NCBI RefSeq assembly: GCF_007993935.1 | Contig: NZ_VITY01000001.1 | Coordinates: 124,001 to 188,000, forward strand | From: Bradyrhizobium macuxiense | GTDB taxonomy: Bacteria; Pseudomonadota; Alphaproteobacteria; Rhizobiales; Xanthobacteraceae | Direction of reading: 5' to 3' | Length of the DNA: 64,000 nt | In this document: one piece after another, positions 52,625-61,276 of the stretch | Layout of the letters: each line of letters opens with the position of its first letter | How positions within the stretch are numbered: position 1 is the stretch's first letter | Notes under the pieces: model-generated | Databases searched by the model: none | What the model was told of the DNA's origin: nothing | The model's input: the letters and a program-made list of their open reading frames with translations, nothing else | Made by a program: the position numbers and the translations under genes

Positions 52625-52674
52625 AAGCTCAAACTTTGCGGAAAACTGCTACACACTTTTCCGGAACTTGCTCT
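52625..52674. repeat. AGCATG palindromic repeat, degenerate copy
   Basis: AAGCTC...TTGCGGAAAACTGC...CACTTTTCCGG...GCTCT keeps the internal unit but has lost the CATG arm tips. It lies between efp and the M23 peptidase gene. Confidence 0.6.
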
Positions 52675-52711
52675 AAAATCTCTCGCGATCAGGCATGACC
52701 CGGGGGGTGCA

Positions 52712-54289
52712 GTGAACAGGAAGATTGTCAGCTTCGTCAGTTGCTGGCTGGCAGTCCTGCTCTTGCCTCTCCCCGGCGCCCATGCCGACGAATTCCGAAC
52801 GCCTTCGATCTCGGCCATGCGGGTCGAATGGCGCGCCGTGCTCGACCAACTCCGGCAAGAGATCGCCACCCGCCCGGCCATCGCCACCAGCTTCACATTC
52901 GCCGGACAGCGCCGCGTCCCGGCCACCGATCCGCGCGCAATGCCCGCGCTGGTGCAGCTGAACGCGGTGACATCGCCGCTCTTCCCCGGCATTGCGCAGA
53001 GCCCGATCCCAGTGCTGCTGCCGTTCGACCCCGCAAGCTATCTCGATGCACGGCAAGGCGGCACAGCGGACGGCCTGCCGGTCGCACGCTACCAGGCCGA
53101 TTTCCGCGCTGCCGACGCCTTCCATGCCGGCGCGTCCGGCTACGACGCGGTGTTCTCGCTGGACCCCGGCACTGGCGACGGCATGCCGCCGCGAACGTTT
53201 GCAAAACCGGTCGAGGTGCAGATCTCGGGCTCGATCCTGGTCTACGACCTCGCCGACCGGCTCGGCGGCAAGGGCGAACCGGTCAAGACGCTGGCCGCAC
53301 AGTTTCCGGACCTGCGCCGCTTCATCCGCGAGGGCTATGTCCGTTACGCTTTCACCCGCTTCGGGATCCCGTATGTCGTCTCGATCCAATGCCTCGATAG
53401 TGCACCGCGGCCGAAGCGGCTGGCGTGCCGCGAGGCCTACCCGGTCGCCGAGCGCTTCCTGAAGGCGTTGCGCGTCGCCGGTGGCCAGCCGTCACGGCCG
53501 CGCAGCGACACCGCCTCCGACATCTCCGAGCGGCCGATCACGCAGTCGGCCGATTTCACCTACCGCCCGAGCGGCGACATCATCGCGGGCAGCGGCGGCC
53601 GCAGGCAGCAAGGCGGCCACGCCGACTTCGTCGTCTATTCGCAGATCCGCTTTCCGCTCGCGAAGGCGCCGGCCTTCGCACATTCGCAGTCCTTCCCGAA
53701 GCGCGGTCGGGTCGACGAGTATCCCTGGCAGGACAATTTCTGCGAGGCGCGCAGTTTCGAGGTCGGCCAATGCGCCAGCGGCTTCGGCCATCAGGGCCAG
53801 GACATCAGGCCCGGCGCGTGTCCGGCCGACGGCAAGGACGGTTGCGACCCCAGGCAGCAGGCTGTCGTCGCGGTGCGCGACAGCATCGTGATCCGCTCGG
53901 CGCAGCAGCAGGCCGTGACATTGCAGGTCAACACCCGCACCGAGCACGTTCGCTTCCGCTACATGCACATGAACCCGTCGGTGATGGATGCCGACGGCCT
54001 GCTCAACGGACGGCGCCTCAGCGAGGGCGAGAAGATCGGCGTGGTGTCGAACTATCTCGACCATCCCAACGGCACGTCGCGGCATCTGCATTTCGACGTG
54101 CAGGTGTTCACGCGCGACGGCTGGCTCTGGGTCAACCCCTACACCACGCTGGTGTCGGCCTATGAACGGCTGATCCGAGGCCGCGGCCGCGAGATCGGAC
54201 CGGAGCCCGGGCCTGCGGCCGCCGTGGCGCATGCCCTGCCCGACGACGTCGTGCGTCGCATCGACACCCAGGAAGGTGGCGGCAATTAG
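52712..54289 (+). CDS. M23-family (LytM-like) peptidase, exported
   Basis: 525-aa protein with a signal peptide (IVSFVSCWLAVLLLPLPGA) and a C-terminal M23 domain whose zinc ligands fit GFGHQGQDIRPG (HxxxD) and SRHLHFDVQ (HxH). The preceding 300 residues are a family-specific region with paired Cys. M23 enzymes cut peptidoglycan cross-bridges or, when inactive, activate amidases; the zinc residues are all present. GTG 52712 is preceded by GGGGGG. Confidence 0.8.
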   Translation: MNRKIVSFVSCWLAVLLLPLPGAHADEFRTPSISAMRVEWRAVLDQLRQEIATRPAIATSFTFAGQRRVPATDPRAMPALVQLNAVTSPLFPGIAQSPIPVLLPFDPASYLDARQGGTADGLPVARYQADFRAADAFHAGASGYDAVFSLDPGTGDGMPPRTFAKPVEVQISGSILVYDLADRLGGKGEPVKTLAAQFPDLRRFIREGYVRYAFTRFGIPYVVSIQCLDSAPRPKRLACREAYPVAERFLKALRVAGGQPSRPRSDTASDISERPITQSADFTYRPSGDIIAGSGGRRQQGGHADFVVYSQIRFPLAKAPAFAHSQSFPKRGRVDEYPWQDNFCEARSFEVGQCASGFGHQGQDIRPGACPADGKDGCDPRQQAVVAVRDSIVIRSAQQQAVTLQVNTRTEHVRFRYMHMNPSVMDADGLLNGRRLSEGEKIGVVSNYLDHPNGTSRHLHFDVQVFTRDGWLWVNPYTTLVSAYERLIRGRGREIGPEPGPAAAVAHALPDDVVRRIDTQEGGGN

Positions 54290-54306
54290 CGCGAGAACGG
54301 CGACGG

Positions 54307-55311
54307 CTACTGTTGCCGGCGGCCGTAGGAGACCGGATACGCGGCCGACCGCGCATCGATCATCGGATCCTGCACCTCGATGCCGGCCGGAAGCGCATTC
54401 GGCAGGAACAGCAACTGGCGCTGGGCGGCGTCGCTGTCCTGGACAGCTTTCGTGATCGAAATCGTCCCGAGTTCGACAGTCTGGCGGGTGTCCGGCCAGG
54501 CAATTGACGGATCGTCGAGCTTGTCCTCGGCGGCCGCGACCTGGAGCAGCATCCTGAAACTGACCGGCGCTTGCGCGACCCGCGCCCGGATTTCCGTGCT
54601 CAGATAGTCAGCCGCTCGCTTGGCCGCCTCCGCACCGCTCAGGAAGTGCGCGCCCGCCACCGGCTGGAACTGATAGCGGCCGTAAGTGACCTTGCCGGCG
54701 CCGTTGACGAACTTGAACGTGTTGACGCCAAAATAAGGCAGCGTGCCATAGCTCTCCGGCGGCGGCTTCGGCGCGGTCAGGAACGCCTTCGCGACAGGGT
54801 GCGCCGCCAGATATGTGTCGAGCGGCGTCGGCTTGGCCGCGTTGGCACCACGGCTTCCCAACGCAACCAGCAAGTCGTGAAAGTCGTCCGCGGTGGGTGA
54901 CGGAAAGCCGTTGAACGAGTGGGCGACGATGTCGCTGTCGCTGCCGTCAGGCAGCCTGAACTTGATCGCGAAGCCGCGCGGACTGGCCAGTTCGTGATTG
55001 TCGGGAATGTCAGGAATCCCGGCGAAGTCCGAGAAGCGCACCGTTACAGGCACTGCCGTACCCTGCAGATGCGGCGCCTTGCTGACGCCCGATGCTTGCG
55101 CCCCCGGCGTGAACGTGCCCTCCAGCACAATGCCCTTGGCATGGACCGCGCGCGCACCCGGATGCTTGCCGAACACGCCGTTCAAGGCATCGACCAGTTG
55201 CTCCGGCGTTGACGTCTGGGCAGCCGGCGCTCCGGACGGCGTCTGGGCGCCGGCGGCCCCCGCGAACCCGAGCGAAATCGCAAGCATGAAGAGCGGCAAA
55301 TTGCGAGGCAT
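54307..55311 (-). CDS. Exported catalase-like heme protein (SrpA family)
   Basis: 334-aa catalase-related protein with a signal peptide (PLFMLAISLGFAGAAGAQ). The catalase core blocks are ARAVHAKGIVLEGTFTP (distal His region), VTVRFSDFAGIPDIPDNHEL and SPRGFAIKF, and GVNTFKFVNGAGKVTYGRYQ. It is shorter than true catalases, as expected of the SrpA/catalase-peroxidase-like group, which act as organic-peroxide-dependent peroxidases. Periplasmic location is predicted. Confidence 0.86.
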   Translation of the reverse strand: MPRNLPLFMLAISLGFAGAAGAQTPSGAPAAQTSTPEQLVDALNGVFGKHPGARAVHAKGIVLEGTFTPGAQASGVSKAPHLQGTAVPVTVRFSDFAGIPDIPDNHELASPRGFAIKFRLPDGSDSDIVAHSFNGFPSPTADDFHDLLVALGSRGANAAKPTPLDTYLAAHPVAKAFLTAPKPPPESYGTLPYFGVNTFKFVNGAGKVTYGRYQFQPVAGAHFLSGAEAAKRAADYLSTEIRARVAQAPVSFRMLLQVAAAEDKLDDPSIAWPDTRQTVELGTISITKAVQDSDAAQRQLLFLPNALPAGIEVQDPMIDARSAAYPVSYGRRQQ

Positions 55312-55427
55312 GATCAGACTCCAGAGCAAATGAAACGAGATCGCCGTCTCGCGGCTTTCGTTGCCACGAGGCGAGCACATAGCGAAACACACGCAAGATC
55401 GAACGGACCGGAACGCCGCGTCCGGAG

Positions 55428-55820
55428 CTACTTCAGTTCGCCGGTGATGAACTGTGCGCGCCCCATGCCGAACGACCAGTCCTCATCGTCATTGATCACG
55501 AAGTTGATGACGAGGTCGCTCGGTGCAATCCCGCAGGCCGACGACAGCCGCTCGGCGAGCACGCGATAGAAATCCAGCTTCAACGCCTTGTCGCGCGGAC
55601 GGCTGGTCAGCTGCAGCATCACCAGCCTATCCGTCCGGCCAATGCCCAATCCGGTGTCGAGCGCGACGACGCGTGACCGCGGATGAACATGCACGACCTG
55701 ATAGCGATCGCGCTGCGGCACATGGAGGGTTTCGACCAGCACGTCGTGGGTGACATCGAGCAGCCGCTGGATCTCTGCATCGCTTCGTCCCTCGATCAAA
55801 TCAAACCGCAGAAACGGCAT
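55428..55820 (-). CDS. Tautomerase-family protein
   Basis: 130-aa protein of the 4-oxalocrotonate tautomerase superfamily in its fused, longer form. After removal of Met the N-terminal Pro (MPFLRFDLIEGRS) would be the catalytic base. NDDEDWSFGMGRAQF and a beta-alpha-beta repeat fit the malonate semialdehyde decarboxylase or cis-CaaD-like branch; the substrate is unknown. Confidence 0.82.
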   Translation of the reverse strand: MPFLRFDLIEGRSDAEIQRLLDVTHDVLVETLHVPQRDRYQVVHVHPRSRVVALDTGLGIGRTDRLVMLQLTSRPRDKALKLDFYRVLAERLSSACGIAPSDLVINFVINDDEDWSFGMGRAQFITGELK

Positions 55821-56068
55821 GTTGATGGCTCCTTGCACGATCTGCCGAGGACTAAGGCTTCGGAGCAACTGCCGGCGATCAGTTGCCACCGCATAGCGGA
55901 CCGGCCGGAGTGGAGCTGATCCAATCCGCGTCAGTTTCAGTGTTTCGAAATGTCATGTGTGATCGCGGCTCTCGGCTCAGCCCATCAGGCGAACCGGACC
56001 GCTCTCTTCCGACTTGCCGCATTGAAGCATGCCGCCGGATGGAGGGATAATGATTATCTGAGATGGCA

Positions 56069-56089
56069 GTGATCTGAATCCCAGATCAC
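56069..56089. other. Hairpin in the gap between the tautomerase and chorismate mutase genes
   Basis: GTGATCTG/CAGATCAC with a 5-nt loop. It is the only clear structure in the 317-bp gap 55821-56137; it could be an operator for the tautomerase gene or the end of the chorismate mutase message. No gene is visible in the gap. Confidence 0.4.
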
Positions 56090-56137
56090 GTCTCGTCGAT
56101 GCGCCGAAGTGAGCAAGCCGATGGCCGGCGCGTCCGC

Positions 56138-56560
56138 CTATTTCTTCCAGGGGGCATCGCCGCGTGCCGCAGCCGCAGCGAAGACGCCCTGCTCGTAGTC
56201 GATGAAGGCGCGTATCATCGCGCGGTAGGCGGCTTCCGCAACTTTGGGCGACAGCCCGTCCGCTTCCGCAAGCGCCATCGCCTTCTTCACGACGGCCTCG
56301 GCGCGCTCGGGCGCCTCGACCTGCGCCGGGTTGGCCTTGAAGCGGGCGGCCTCATGGACGTAGCGGCCGCGCTCGGCCATCAGGCGCACGATCTCGCGGT
56401 CGAGCCGATCGATGTTGCTGCGCACCTCGCCAAGCGTCTTGCAGCAGGCGCCGTTGTCGACGGTGGGACTGCCCCACAGCGCCGGCGCATTGGTTGCGGG
56501 TTCCTCGGCCCACGCCATGGCGGGAATCAGAATCGTCAACAGAACCACCGGCAATCGCAT
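56138..56560 (-). CDS. Exported chorismate mutase (AroQ type)
   Basis: 140-aa protein: signal peptide MRLPVVLLTILIPAMAWAEE, then an all-helical AroQ domain. VRSNIDRLDREIVRLMAERG and YVHEAARFKAN are the active-site helices (Arg, Lys, Arg, Glu). It converts chorismate to prephenate, and the signal peptide places it in the periplasm. Secreted chorismate mutases are known from pathogens; their role in plant-associated bacteria is unsettled. Confidence 0.82.
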   Translation of the reverse strand: MRLPVVLLTILIPAMAWAEEPATNAPALWGSPTVDNGACCKTLGEVRSNIDRLDREIVRLMAERGRYVHEAARFKANPAQVEAPERAEAVVKKAMALAEADGLSPKVAEAAYRAMIRAFIDYEQGVFAAAAARGDAPWKK

Positions 56561-56643
56561 CGAACGCCTCCCAGGCAGCGCGCACACCCGGCGATTGTTA
56601 TGCCGATTTTGTGCGCCGATGGAAGCCAGCTGCCTTGGAGCGA

Positions 56644-57537
56644 TCAACCGATGTCGATTGCGGCCAACGCCTCACCCACTTTCTTCTGGGCGTCCGGAGG
56701 CAGCGGCAAGATCGGACGCGGCGGCTCGGCTGCGCATATCCCTCTGAGATTGGCGATCGCGTAGACGACGCGCAGGCTCGAGAATGTCTTGAGCAGCTGC
56801 CAGACCGGCTGCAGACGCGCATCAAGCTGCCGCGCCCTGGCGGCATCGCCACTTGCCACGGCGCGGACGATATCGAGGCAGACCTTGGGGAATATCCCTG
56901 CGAGAACGCTGTACCAGGTCTCGCCGCCCGCCAGCAGCGCCTCGGTGCAATTCCAGTCGGCGCTGTAACCCAGCGAGAAACCGCCCGGCACCACGGCCCG
57001 CAATTCAGCGACATGGCCCGCCAAGGCAGAGGCGTCCAGCGCCGGACTCTTCACCGCAATAATCCCCTCCACATGACTCAAACGACCGATCAACGCCGGT
57101 GTGAATCGGAAATGCGTGGTGCCCGGATTGTCGTAGATGCAGATCGGCAATTTGCTCTCACGCGCCACGGTTTGGAAGTGCTCGAAGACCTCGTCATCCG
57201 TCAGCGGCGTATAGGACACCGGCGCCAGCAGGCCGGCCGCCGCGCCGACATCACGCGCATCCTGCGCCAGCCGCACCGCATCGTCGGTGCGCAGCGCGCC
57301 GACGCCGACCAGGATCGGCGTCTTGCCATCCGCGAGGGCGGCAGCCGCCTGCACCGCGCGCCGCCGCTCGTCGCGGCTGAAATACGGATATGAGCCGGTG
57401 CTTCCGAGCAGCCCGATCGAATCCACCTTCGCGGCGATCAAGGGCTCCAGCAATGCGCGGAGAGCGCCCGCATCGACCTGTCCATCTCGAGACGAGGGCG
57501 TGATCGGGAAGGCGGAAAGCCCCTTGAGATTGACCAT
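56644..57537 (-). CDS. DapA-family (DHDPS/NAL) lyase
   Basis: 297-aa TIM-barrel class I aldolase. The Schiff-base Lys is K163 (GIIAVKSPALD) and the Tyr is Y135 (CIYDNPGTT); the GxxGE-type substrate loop reads GLLGSTGSYPYFS, which lacks the TTGE of true DHDPS, so another 2-keto acid is likely the substrate. AGGAG precedes ATG 57537. The next gene upstream (cupin) ends 180 bp away. Confidence 0.82.
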   Translation of the reverse strand: MVNLKGLSAFPITPSSRDGQVDAGALRALLEPLIAAKVDSIGLLGSTGSYPYFSRDERRRAVQAAAALADGKTPILVGVGALRTDDAVRLAQDARDVGAAAGLLAPVSYTPLTDDEVFEHFQTVARESKLPICIYDNPGTTHFRFTPALIGRLSHVEGIIAVKSPALDASALAGHVAELRAVVPGGFSLGYSADWNCTEALLAGGETWYSVLAGIFPKVCLDIVRAVASGDAARARQLDARLQPVWQLLKTFSSLRVVYAIANLRGICAAEPPRPILPLPPDAQKKVGEALAAIDIG

Positions 57538-57716
57538 CGATTGCTCCTGTTCAGTAACCGCCGCGCGAACGGCGAAGTCGCATTCCGGCCGTTGCCGCCG
57601 CGCCATCAATCGCCGCGCGCAGTATTGCTTGCAAGGTCCAGTTTGCTGCGGACTTCGCAGCAAACTGGTCCAGTGCTCGATGGATCCCGCGGTCCGCGGA
57701 ATGGCGCGGGCTGCGG

Positions 57717-58223
57717 TTATTCGAGCATCGTGGTCAGCTGCGCGCCTTCGTCCGCCACGAACACTGCGATCAGCTCCGCCGGCTCCGTGGTGCTCGCATT
57801 GGCCGAGACCATGTGGGTCGAGCCCGGCGGCTCGAAGAAGGACTGTCCGACCTTGAAGGTTTCGACCGGCCCGCCGCCGAGCTGGGAGCGGATCTCGCCC
57901 TTGGTGATGTAGGCCGTCACCGAGCCGGAATGACGATGCGGCGGTGTGAAGCCGCCGGGGCCGTAGAACACGCGCACCACGGTGACGCGCTTGCCCGGCA
58001 CGTTCGGCAACGCATGTGAGGTGATGACCTCGACCTTGCCGAGCGGCGACGCCGCATTCGCGCTGGCGCATAGCGGCGCGATCACCGCGGAAATCGCATC
58101 CATCGGGGTCGGCAGCGCCTTGCCGATCACGAAGGCCGAAGCCAGTCCCGCAATTGCGGCCAGCAAGACCGGCCGCGGCGGCCGCACGAATGCAAGTGAT
58201 GGTGTCATTGCCATCGAGGTCAT
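57717..58223 (-). CDS. Cupin-domain protein with N-terminal signal or anchor
   Basis: 168-aa protein. A hydrophobic N-terminus (VLLAAIAGLASAFVIGKALP) precedes a single cupin barrel with metal-binding motif 1 GGFTPPHRHSGSVTAYITKG (two His) and motif 2 QSFFEPPGSTHMVSA (His). Cupins of this layout bind metals and small organics; the function is unknown. It is cotranscribed with the AhpD-like gene 37 bp upstream. Confidence 0.82.
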   Translation of the reverse strand: MTSMAMTPSLAFVRPPRPVLLAAIAGLASAFVIGKALPTPMDAISAVIAPLCASANAASPLGKVEVITSHALPNVPGKRVTVVRVFYGPGGFTPPHRHSGSVTAYITKGEIRSQLGGGPVETFKVGQSFFEPPGSTHMVSANASTTEPAELIAVFVADEGAQLTTMLE

Positions 58224-58260
58224 CGGTCGTTCTCCCCTGTCGATTGCTCTTGAGATCGTC

Positions 58261-58740
58261 TCACGACGCCGCAGCGGCGACCCGCTGCCGGCGCGGCGGC
58301 GGCGTCCAGCGATAGGCGGCGCCGAACCGGTTCCAGACATTGATCGAAGCGATCGCCGAGGTCAGGTAGGTCAGCTCTTTTTCAGAGAATTCGGCGGTGG
58401 CCTCGGCATAGACCTCGTCGCTGACGCCGTTCGGCAAGGTCGTCAGCGCCTCGGTCCAGGCCAGCGCGGCGCGCTCGCGCGCCGAGAACTGCGGCACCTC
58501 GCGCCACACCACGACGAGGTTGAGCTTGTCGACGGGCACGCCGAGGCTCTCGCCCTGCAGGATGTGATACTGCACGCAGAAGGCGCAGCCATTAATCTGC
58601 GAGGCGCGCAGCTTGACCAGTTCGAGCAGCTGCTTGTCGAGACCGGCCTTCGCCGCGAACTGGCCGAGGTCACGCACGACGGCGAAGACATCGGGGGCGA
58701 GCTTCTCGAAGTCGGTATATTCCTTGCGGGCATGTGACAT
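58261..58740 (-). CDS. AhpD-like carboxymuconolactone decarboxylase family protein
   Basis: 159-aa helical protein with the redox motif CxxC in ASQINGCAFCVQYHILQGES and the downstream His, matching AhpD/CMD alkylhydroperoxidase proteins. It probably reduces peroxides or acts as an antioxidant partner. The gene is divergent from marR and its start lies 16 bp from a pair of palindromic operators, so MarR control is likely. Confidence 0.87.
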   Translation of the reverse strand: MSHARKEYTDFEKLAPDVFAVVRDLGQFAAKAGLDKQLLELVKLRASQINGCAFCVQYHILQGESLGVPVDKLNLVVVWREVPQFSARERAALAWTEALTTLPNGVSDEVYAEATAEFSEKELTYLTSAIASINVWNRFGAAYRWTPPPRRQRVAAAAS

Positions 58741-58756
58741 TGGCTTGGCCTCATGT

Positions 58757-58791
58757 TATCAGTGTACTGACACATTATCAGAGCTCTGATA
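58757..58791. promoter_or_regulatory. Tandem MarR-type operators
   Basis: TATCAGAGCTCTGATA (58776-58791) is a perfect 16-bp palindrome. TATCAGTGTACTGACA (58757-58772) is the same pattern with one half-site change. Centres are 19 bp apart. Both lie in the 83-bp gap between divergent AhpD-like and marR starts, the usual place for autoregulated MarR operators. Confidence 0.78.
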
Positions 58792-58823
58792 TTGAGCAAG
58801 ACACAGACATTCGCGAAGGCAAC

Positions 58824-59390
58824 ATGGCGGCAATGCAGAAACGAGGGAAATCCGGCATGGCCGAGCGGCGGCCGGCGGGAAAAGCGGCGCCGGGCAAGGT
58901 CGCGATCGGGGCGGAAGCAGACGCCCTGCCCGCCTCCGCCGTCCCGCCGCCCGGCGAAGGCAAGCGCGGCGAACAGGGCTATCTCGCCTATCTGCTGCGC
59001 CAGGCGCATGCGGCCTCACGGTTGTCGATGGAGCGCCAGCTGGGGAGCCTCGGCGTCACCTCGCCGCAATTCGTGGTGCTGACCATGCTGAAGGCCTATC
59101 CGGGTCTCTCAGGCGCCGATCTGGCCCGGGTGGCGCTGCTGACGCCGCAGACGGTCAGCGTGATCATCCGCAACCTCGAACGCGACGGCGCGATCCGCAA
59201 GACGCCGCATCCGGTCCACGGCCGGGTGCTGCAGTGGACCCTGACCAGCCATGGAACCGCGCTGCTGGAGAAATGCCGTCACATCGCCCAGGCCCAGGAG
59301 CGCCGGCTCGCCGCCGGCCTCGATGCCAAGTCGGAAGCGGTGGTCCGGCAATGGCTGTCAAAAATCGCCACAGATCTGCAGGATAGCTAG
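58824..59390 (+). CDS. MarR-family transcriptional regulator
   Basis: 188-aa winged-helix protein. About 50 basic, Pro/Ala-rich N-terminal residues precede the domain; LGVTSPQFVVLTMLKAYPGL, LLTPQTVSVIIRNLERDGAI and GRVLQWTLTSHG (wing) are the DNA-binding elements. It probably represses itself and the divergent AhpD-cupin genes in response to an oxidant or phenolic ligand. GAAGG precedes ATG 58824. A palindromic repeat abuts its stop codon. Confidence 0.88.
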   Translation: MAAMQKRGKSGMAERRPAGKAAPGKVAIGAEADALPASAVPPPGEGKRGEQGYLAYLLRQAHAASRLSMERQLGSLGVTSPQFVVLTMLKAYPGLSGADLARVALLTPQTVSVIIRNLERDGAIRKTPHPVHGRVLQWTLTSHGTALLEKCRHIAQAQERRLAAGLDAKSEAVVRQWLSKIATDLQDS

Positions 59391-59438
59391 AGCATGAGCC
59401 GGAAAAGCGGGAACCGGTTTTCCGACAAGGTCATGCTC
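59391..59438. repeat. AGCATG palindromic repeat, inverted copy
   Basis: AGCATGAGCCGGAAAAGCGG through TCATGCT, in the opposite orientation to the other copies, starts at the base after the marR stop codon. Confidence 0.8.
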
Positions 59439-59502
59439 TAATAATGTCTCCTGCGGCGGCGTGGCTTTTGGCTCACCCGATCGGCGCCGCTAGACTGGCC
59501 CG

Positions 59503-60738
59503 ATGAAACAGCCTGATTCTTTGAAATCCCCTGCCCGCCGCGCCATCCTCAAGACGGCGCTCGCGGTGGGCGTGACGCTCGGCACACCGTTCGCCGCGCT
59601 GGCCGCCGCACCTGCGGGCTTCGACCAGTGGCGCGACAATTTCCGCGCCCGCGCGTTGGCAAAAGGCATCTCCGAGGCGACCTGGAATCGCTGCATGGCG
59701 CGGGTCGAGCCCGACATGAGCGTGTTCAAGCAGATGCGCAACCAGCCGGAATTCCACGAGCAGATCTGGCAGTACATCAACCGCCGGGTCTCCGACTGGC
59801 GCATCATCCACGGCCGCGAGGCGCTGAAGAAGAACGAGGCGCTGTTCGCCAGGATCGAACGCGACTTCGGCGTCGAGCGCGGCACGCTGCTCGCGCTGTG
59901 GGGCGTTGAGTCAGCCTATGGCGATCCGCTGGTGCAGCAGAACCACATGACGCCGGTGTTTCCCTCGCTCGCCGCGCTCGCCTGGAACGAGCCGCGCCGC
60001 AAGGCCTATTGGGAGACCGAGCTGATCAACGCGATGAAGATCGTGCAGCGCGGCTGGAGCACGCCGCAGGAGATGAACGGCTCGTGGGCCGGCGCGATGG
60101 GGCATTCACAGTGGATGCCGGAAGTCTGGCTCAATGTCGGCTTCGACTATGACGGCGACGGGAAGGTCTCGCCGTTCGGCCGGCCCGACGACGCGCTGGG
60201 TTCGACCGCAAAATATCTCGTCAATCGCGGCAAGTGGCACCGCGGCGAGCATTGGGGCTACGAGGTCCGCGCGGCGAGCGGCGGCGCCAGTGGCAGCCGC
60301 ACCTATGCAGCCTGGGCCAGCGCCGGCGTCGTCAGGGCCGACGGCCAGCCGTTTCCGCAGCCGAACGCATCGGCGCAGCTCTGGATCCCGGTCGCCGGCG
60401 GTCCCGCGTTCCTGCTCGGCCCGAACTTCAACTCGGTGAAGAGCTACAATCCCTCGATGAACTACGCGCTCGCGATCTGCCATCTCGGCGACCGTTGTCT
60501 CGGCGGCCCACCCTTCATCCAGCCTTTCCCGGGCTCGGAGCGCGCGCTGACGCTCGCCGAAGTGCAGGAGATGCAGACGCGGCTGACCAAGGCCGGTTTC
60601 GACACCGGCGGCACCGACGGCCGCGTCGGCAACGACACCATGCAGGCGATCAAGGATTTTCAGATCAAAGCCGGCCTGCTGCCCGCCGATGGCTATGGCG
60701 GGCTCAAGGTGCTGGCGCGGTTGCGACAAGGCGGCTAG
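59503..60738 (+). CDS. mltB: MltB-type lytic murein transglycosylase with peptidoglycan-binding domain
   Basis: 411-aa protein. The N-terminus (SPARRAILKTALAVGVTLGT) looks like a twin-arginine signal. The SLT2/MltB domain has catalytic Glu136 in LALWGVESAYGDP plus MNGSWAGAMGHSQWMP; a C-terminal PG_binding_1 domain (VQEMQTRLTKAGFDTGGTDG) ends it. It cleaves between MurNAc and GlcNAc, forming anhydromuropeptides that NagZ (also in this window) recycles. It is a soluble form with no lipobox. Confidence 0.9.
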   Translation: MKQPDSLKSPARRAILKTALAVGVTLGTPFAALAAAPAGFDQWRDNFRARALAKGISEATWNRCMARVEPDMSVFKQMRNQPEFHEQIWQYINRRVSDWRIIHGREALKKNEALFARIERDFGVERGTLLALWGVESAYGDPLVQQNHMTPVFPSLAALAWNEPRRKAYWETELINAMKIVQRGWSTPQEMNGSWAGAMGHSQWMPEVWLNVGFDYDGDGKVSPFGRPDDALGSTAKYLVNRGKWHRGEHWGYEVRAASGGASGSRTYAAWASAGVVRADGQPFPQPNASAQLWIPVAGGPAFLLGPNFNSVKSYNPSMNYALAICHLGDRCLGGPPFIQPFPGSERALTLAEVQEMQTRLTKAGFDTGGTDGRVGNDTMQAIKDFQIKAGLLPADGYGGLKVLARLRQGG

Positions 60739-60796
60739 GTCATCGTCCAGCGAGCCTGAATATTCCGAGCTGGTGGAAATGACGGGAGAAACATTG

Positions 60797-61105
60797 ATGC
60801 AGCCAGCCATCGAGCGCCTTGTCCAAATCGGGCCACTGCCGAGTTCAATTGTTGCGACTGCGCCAATATTGCAAGAGCTGGATGCTTTGCTTGCCAAAGC
60901 GCAAACACCGATCACAGATGATGAAGCAAGAGCGTTGGTACGGCTCTTTGGGCCAGACGACTGTTTTGGCCTTTCTTGGTCGCTGCTTCACGTGATCGAG
61001 ACATCACCTAGCTGGCCAATTGCAGACGCGCTCCGCGGTCTAAGCGGCGAGTGGATCGATAGACTGAGAGAGCGCAACGGCAAAGCGGCTGGCCGGCCGT
61101 TATAG
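60797..61105 (+). CDS. Hypothetical protein (102 aa)
   Basis: Begins MQPAIERLVQIGPLPSSIVA, with a helical SLLHVIETSPSWPIADALRG segment. It has less GC-biased codons (TTG, CAA, ATT) than neighbours, suggesting later gain. GGGAG sits 10 nt before ATG 60797; ATG 60779 is in frame too. No family recognised; possibly an immunity-type small protein, but nothing proves it. Confidence 0.55.
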   Translation: MQPAIERLVQIGPLPSSIVATAPILQELDALLAKAQTPITDDEARALVRLFGPDDCFGLSWSLLHVIETSPSWPIADALRGLSGEWIDRLRERNGKAAGRPL

Positions 61106-61186
61106 CGATCTGCCTATCCCAGCTGAGCGAAAGCGATACCCGGGAAAGCGTTCCCGCATGTCGCTCCGCTCATTCGGGCTACCGCT

Positions 61187-61270
61187 GTCATTGCGAGCGC
61201 AGCGAAGCAATCCATCGATCCGCATGCGCGGCAGCATGGATTGCTTCGTCGCTTCGCTCCTCGCAATGAC
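61187..61270. repeat. 84-bp dispersed palindromic repeat (GTCATTGCGAGC family)
   Basis: GTCATTGCGAG...TCGCAATGAC outer arms and GAAGCAATCCAT...ATGGATTGCTTC inner arms form a cruciform. The sequence family differs from the 16847 repeat although the architecture is the same. It ends 6 bp before the SDR stop. Confidence 0.8.
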
Positions 61271-61276
61271 GAGGAC

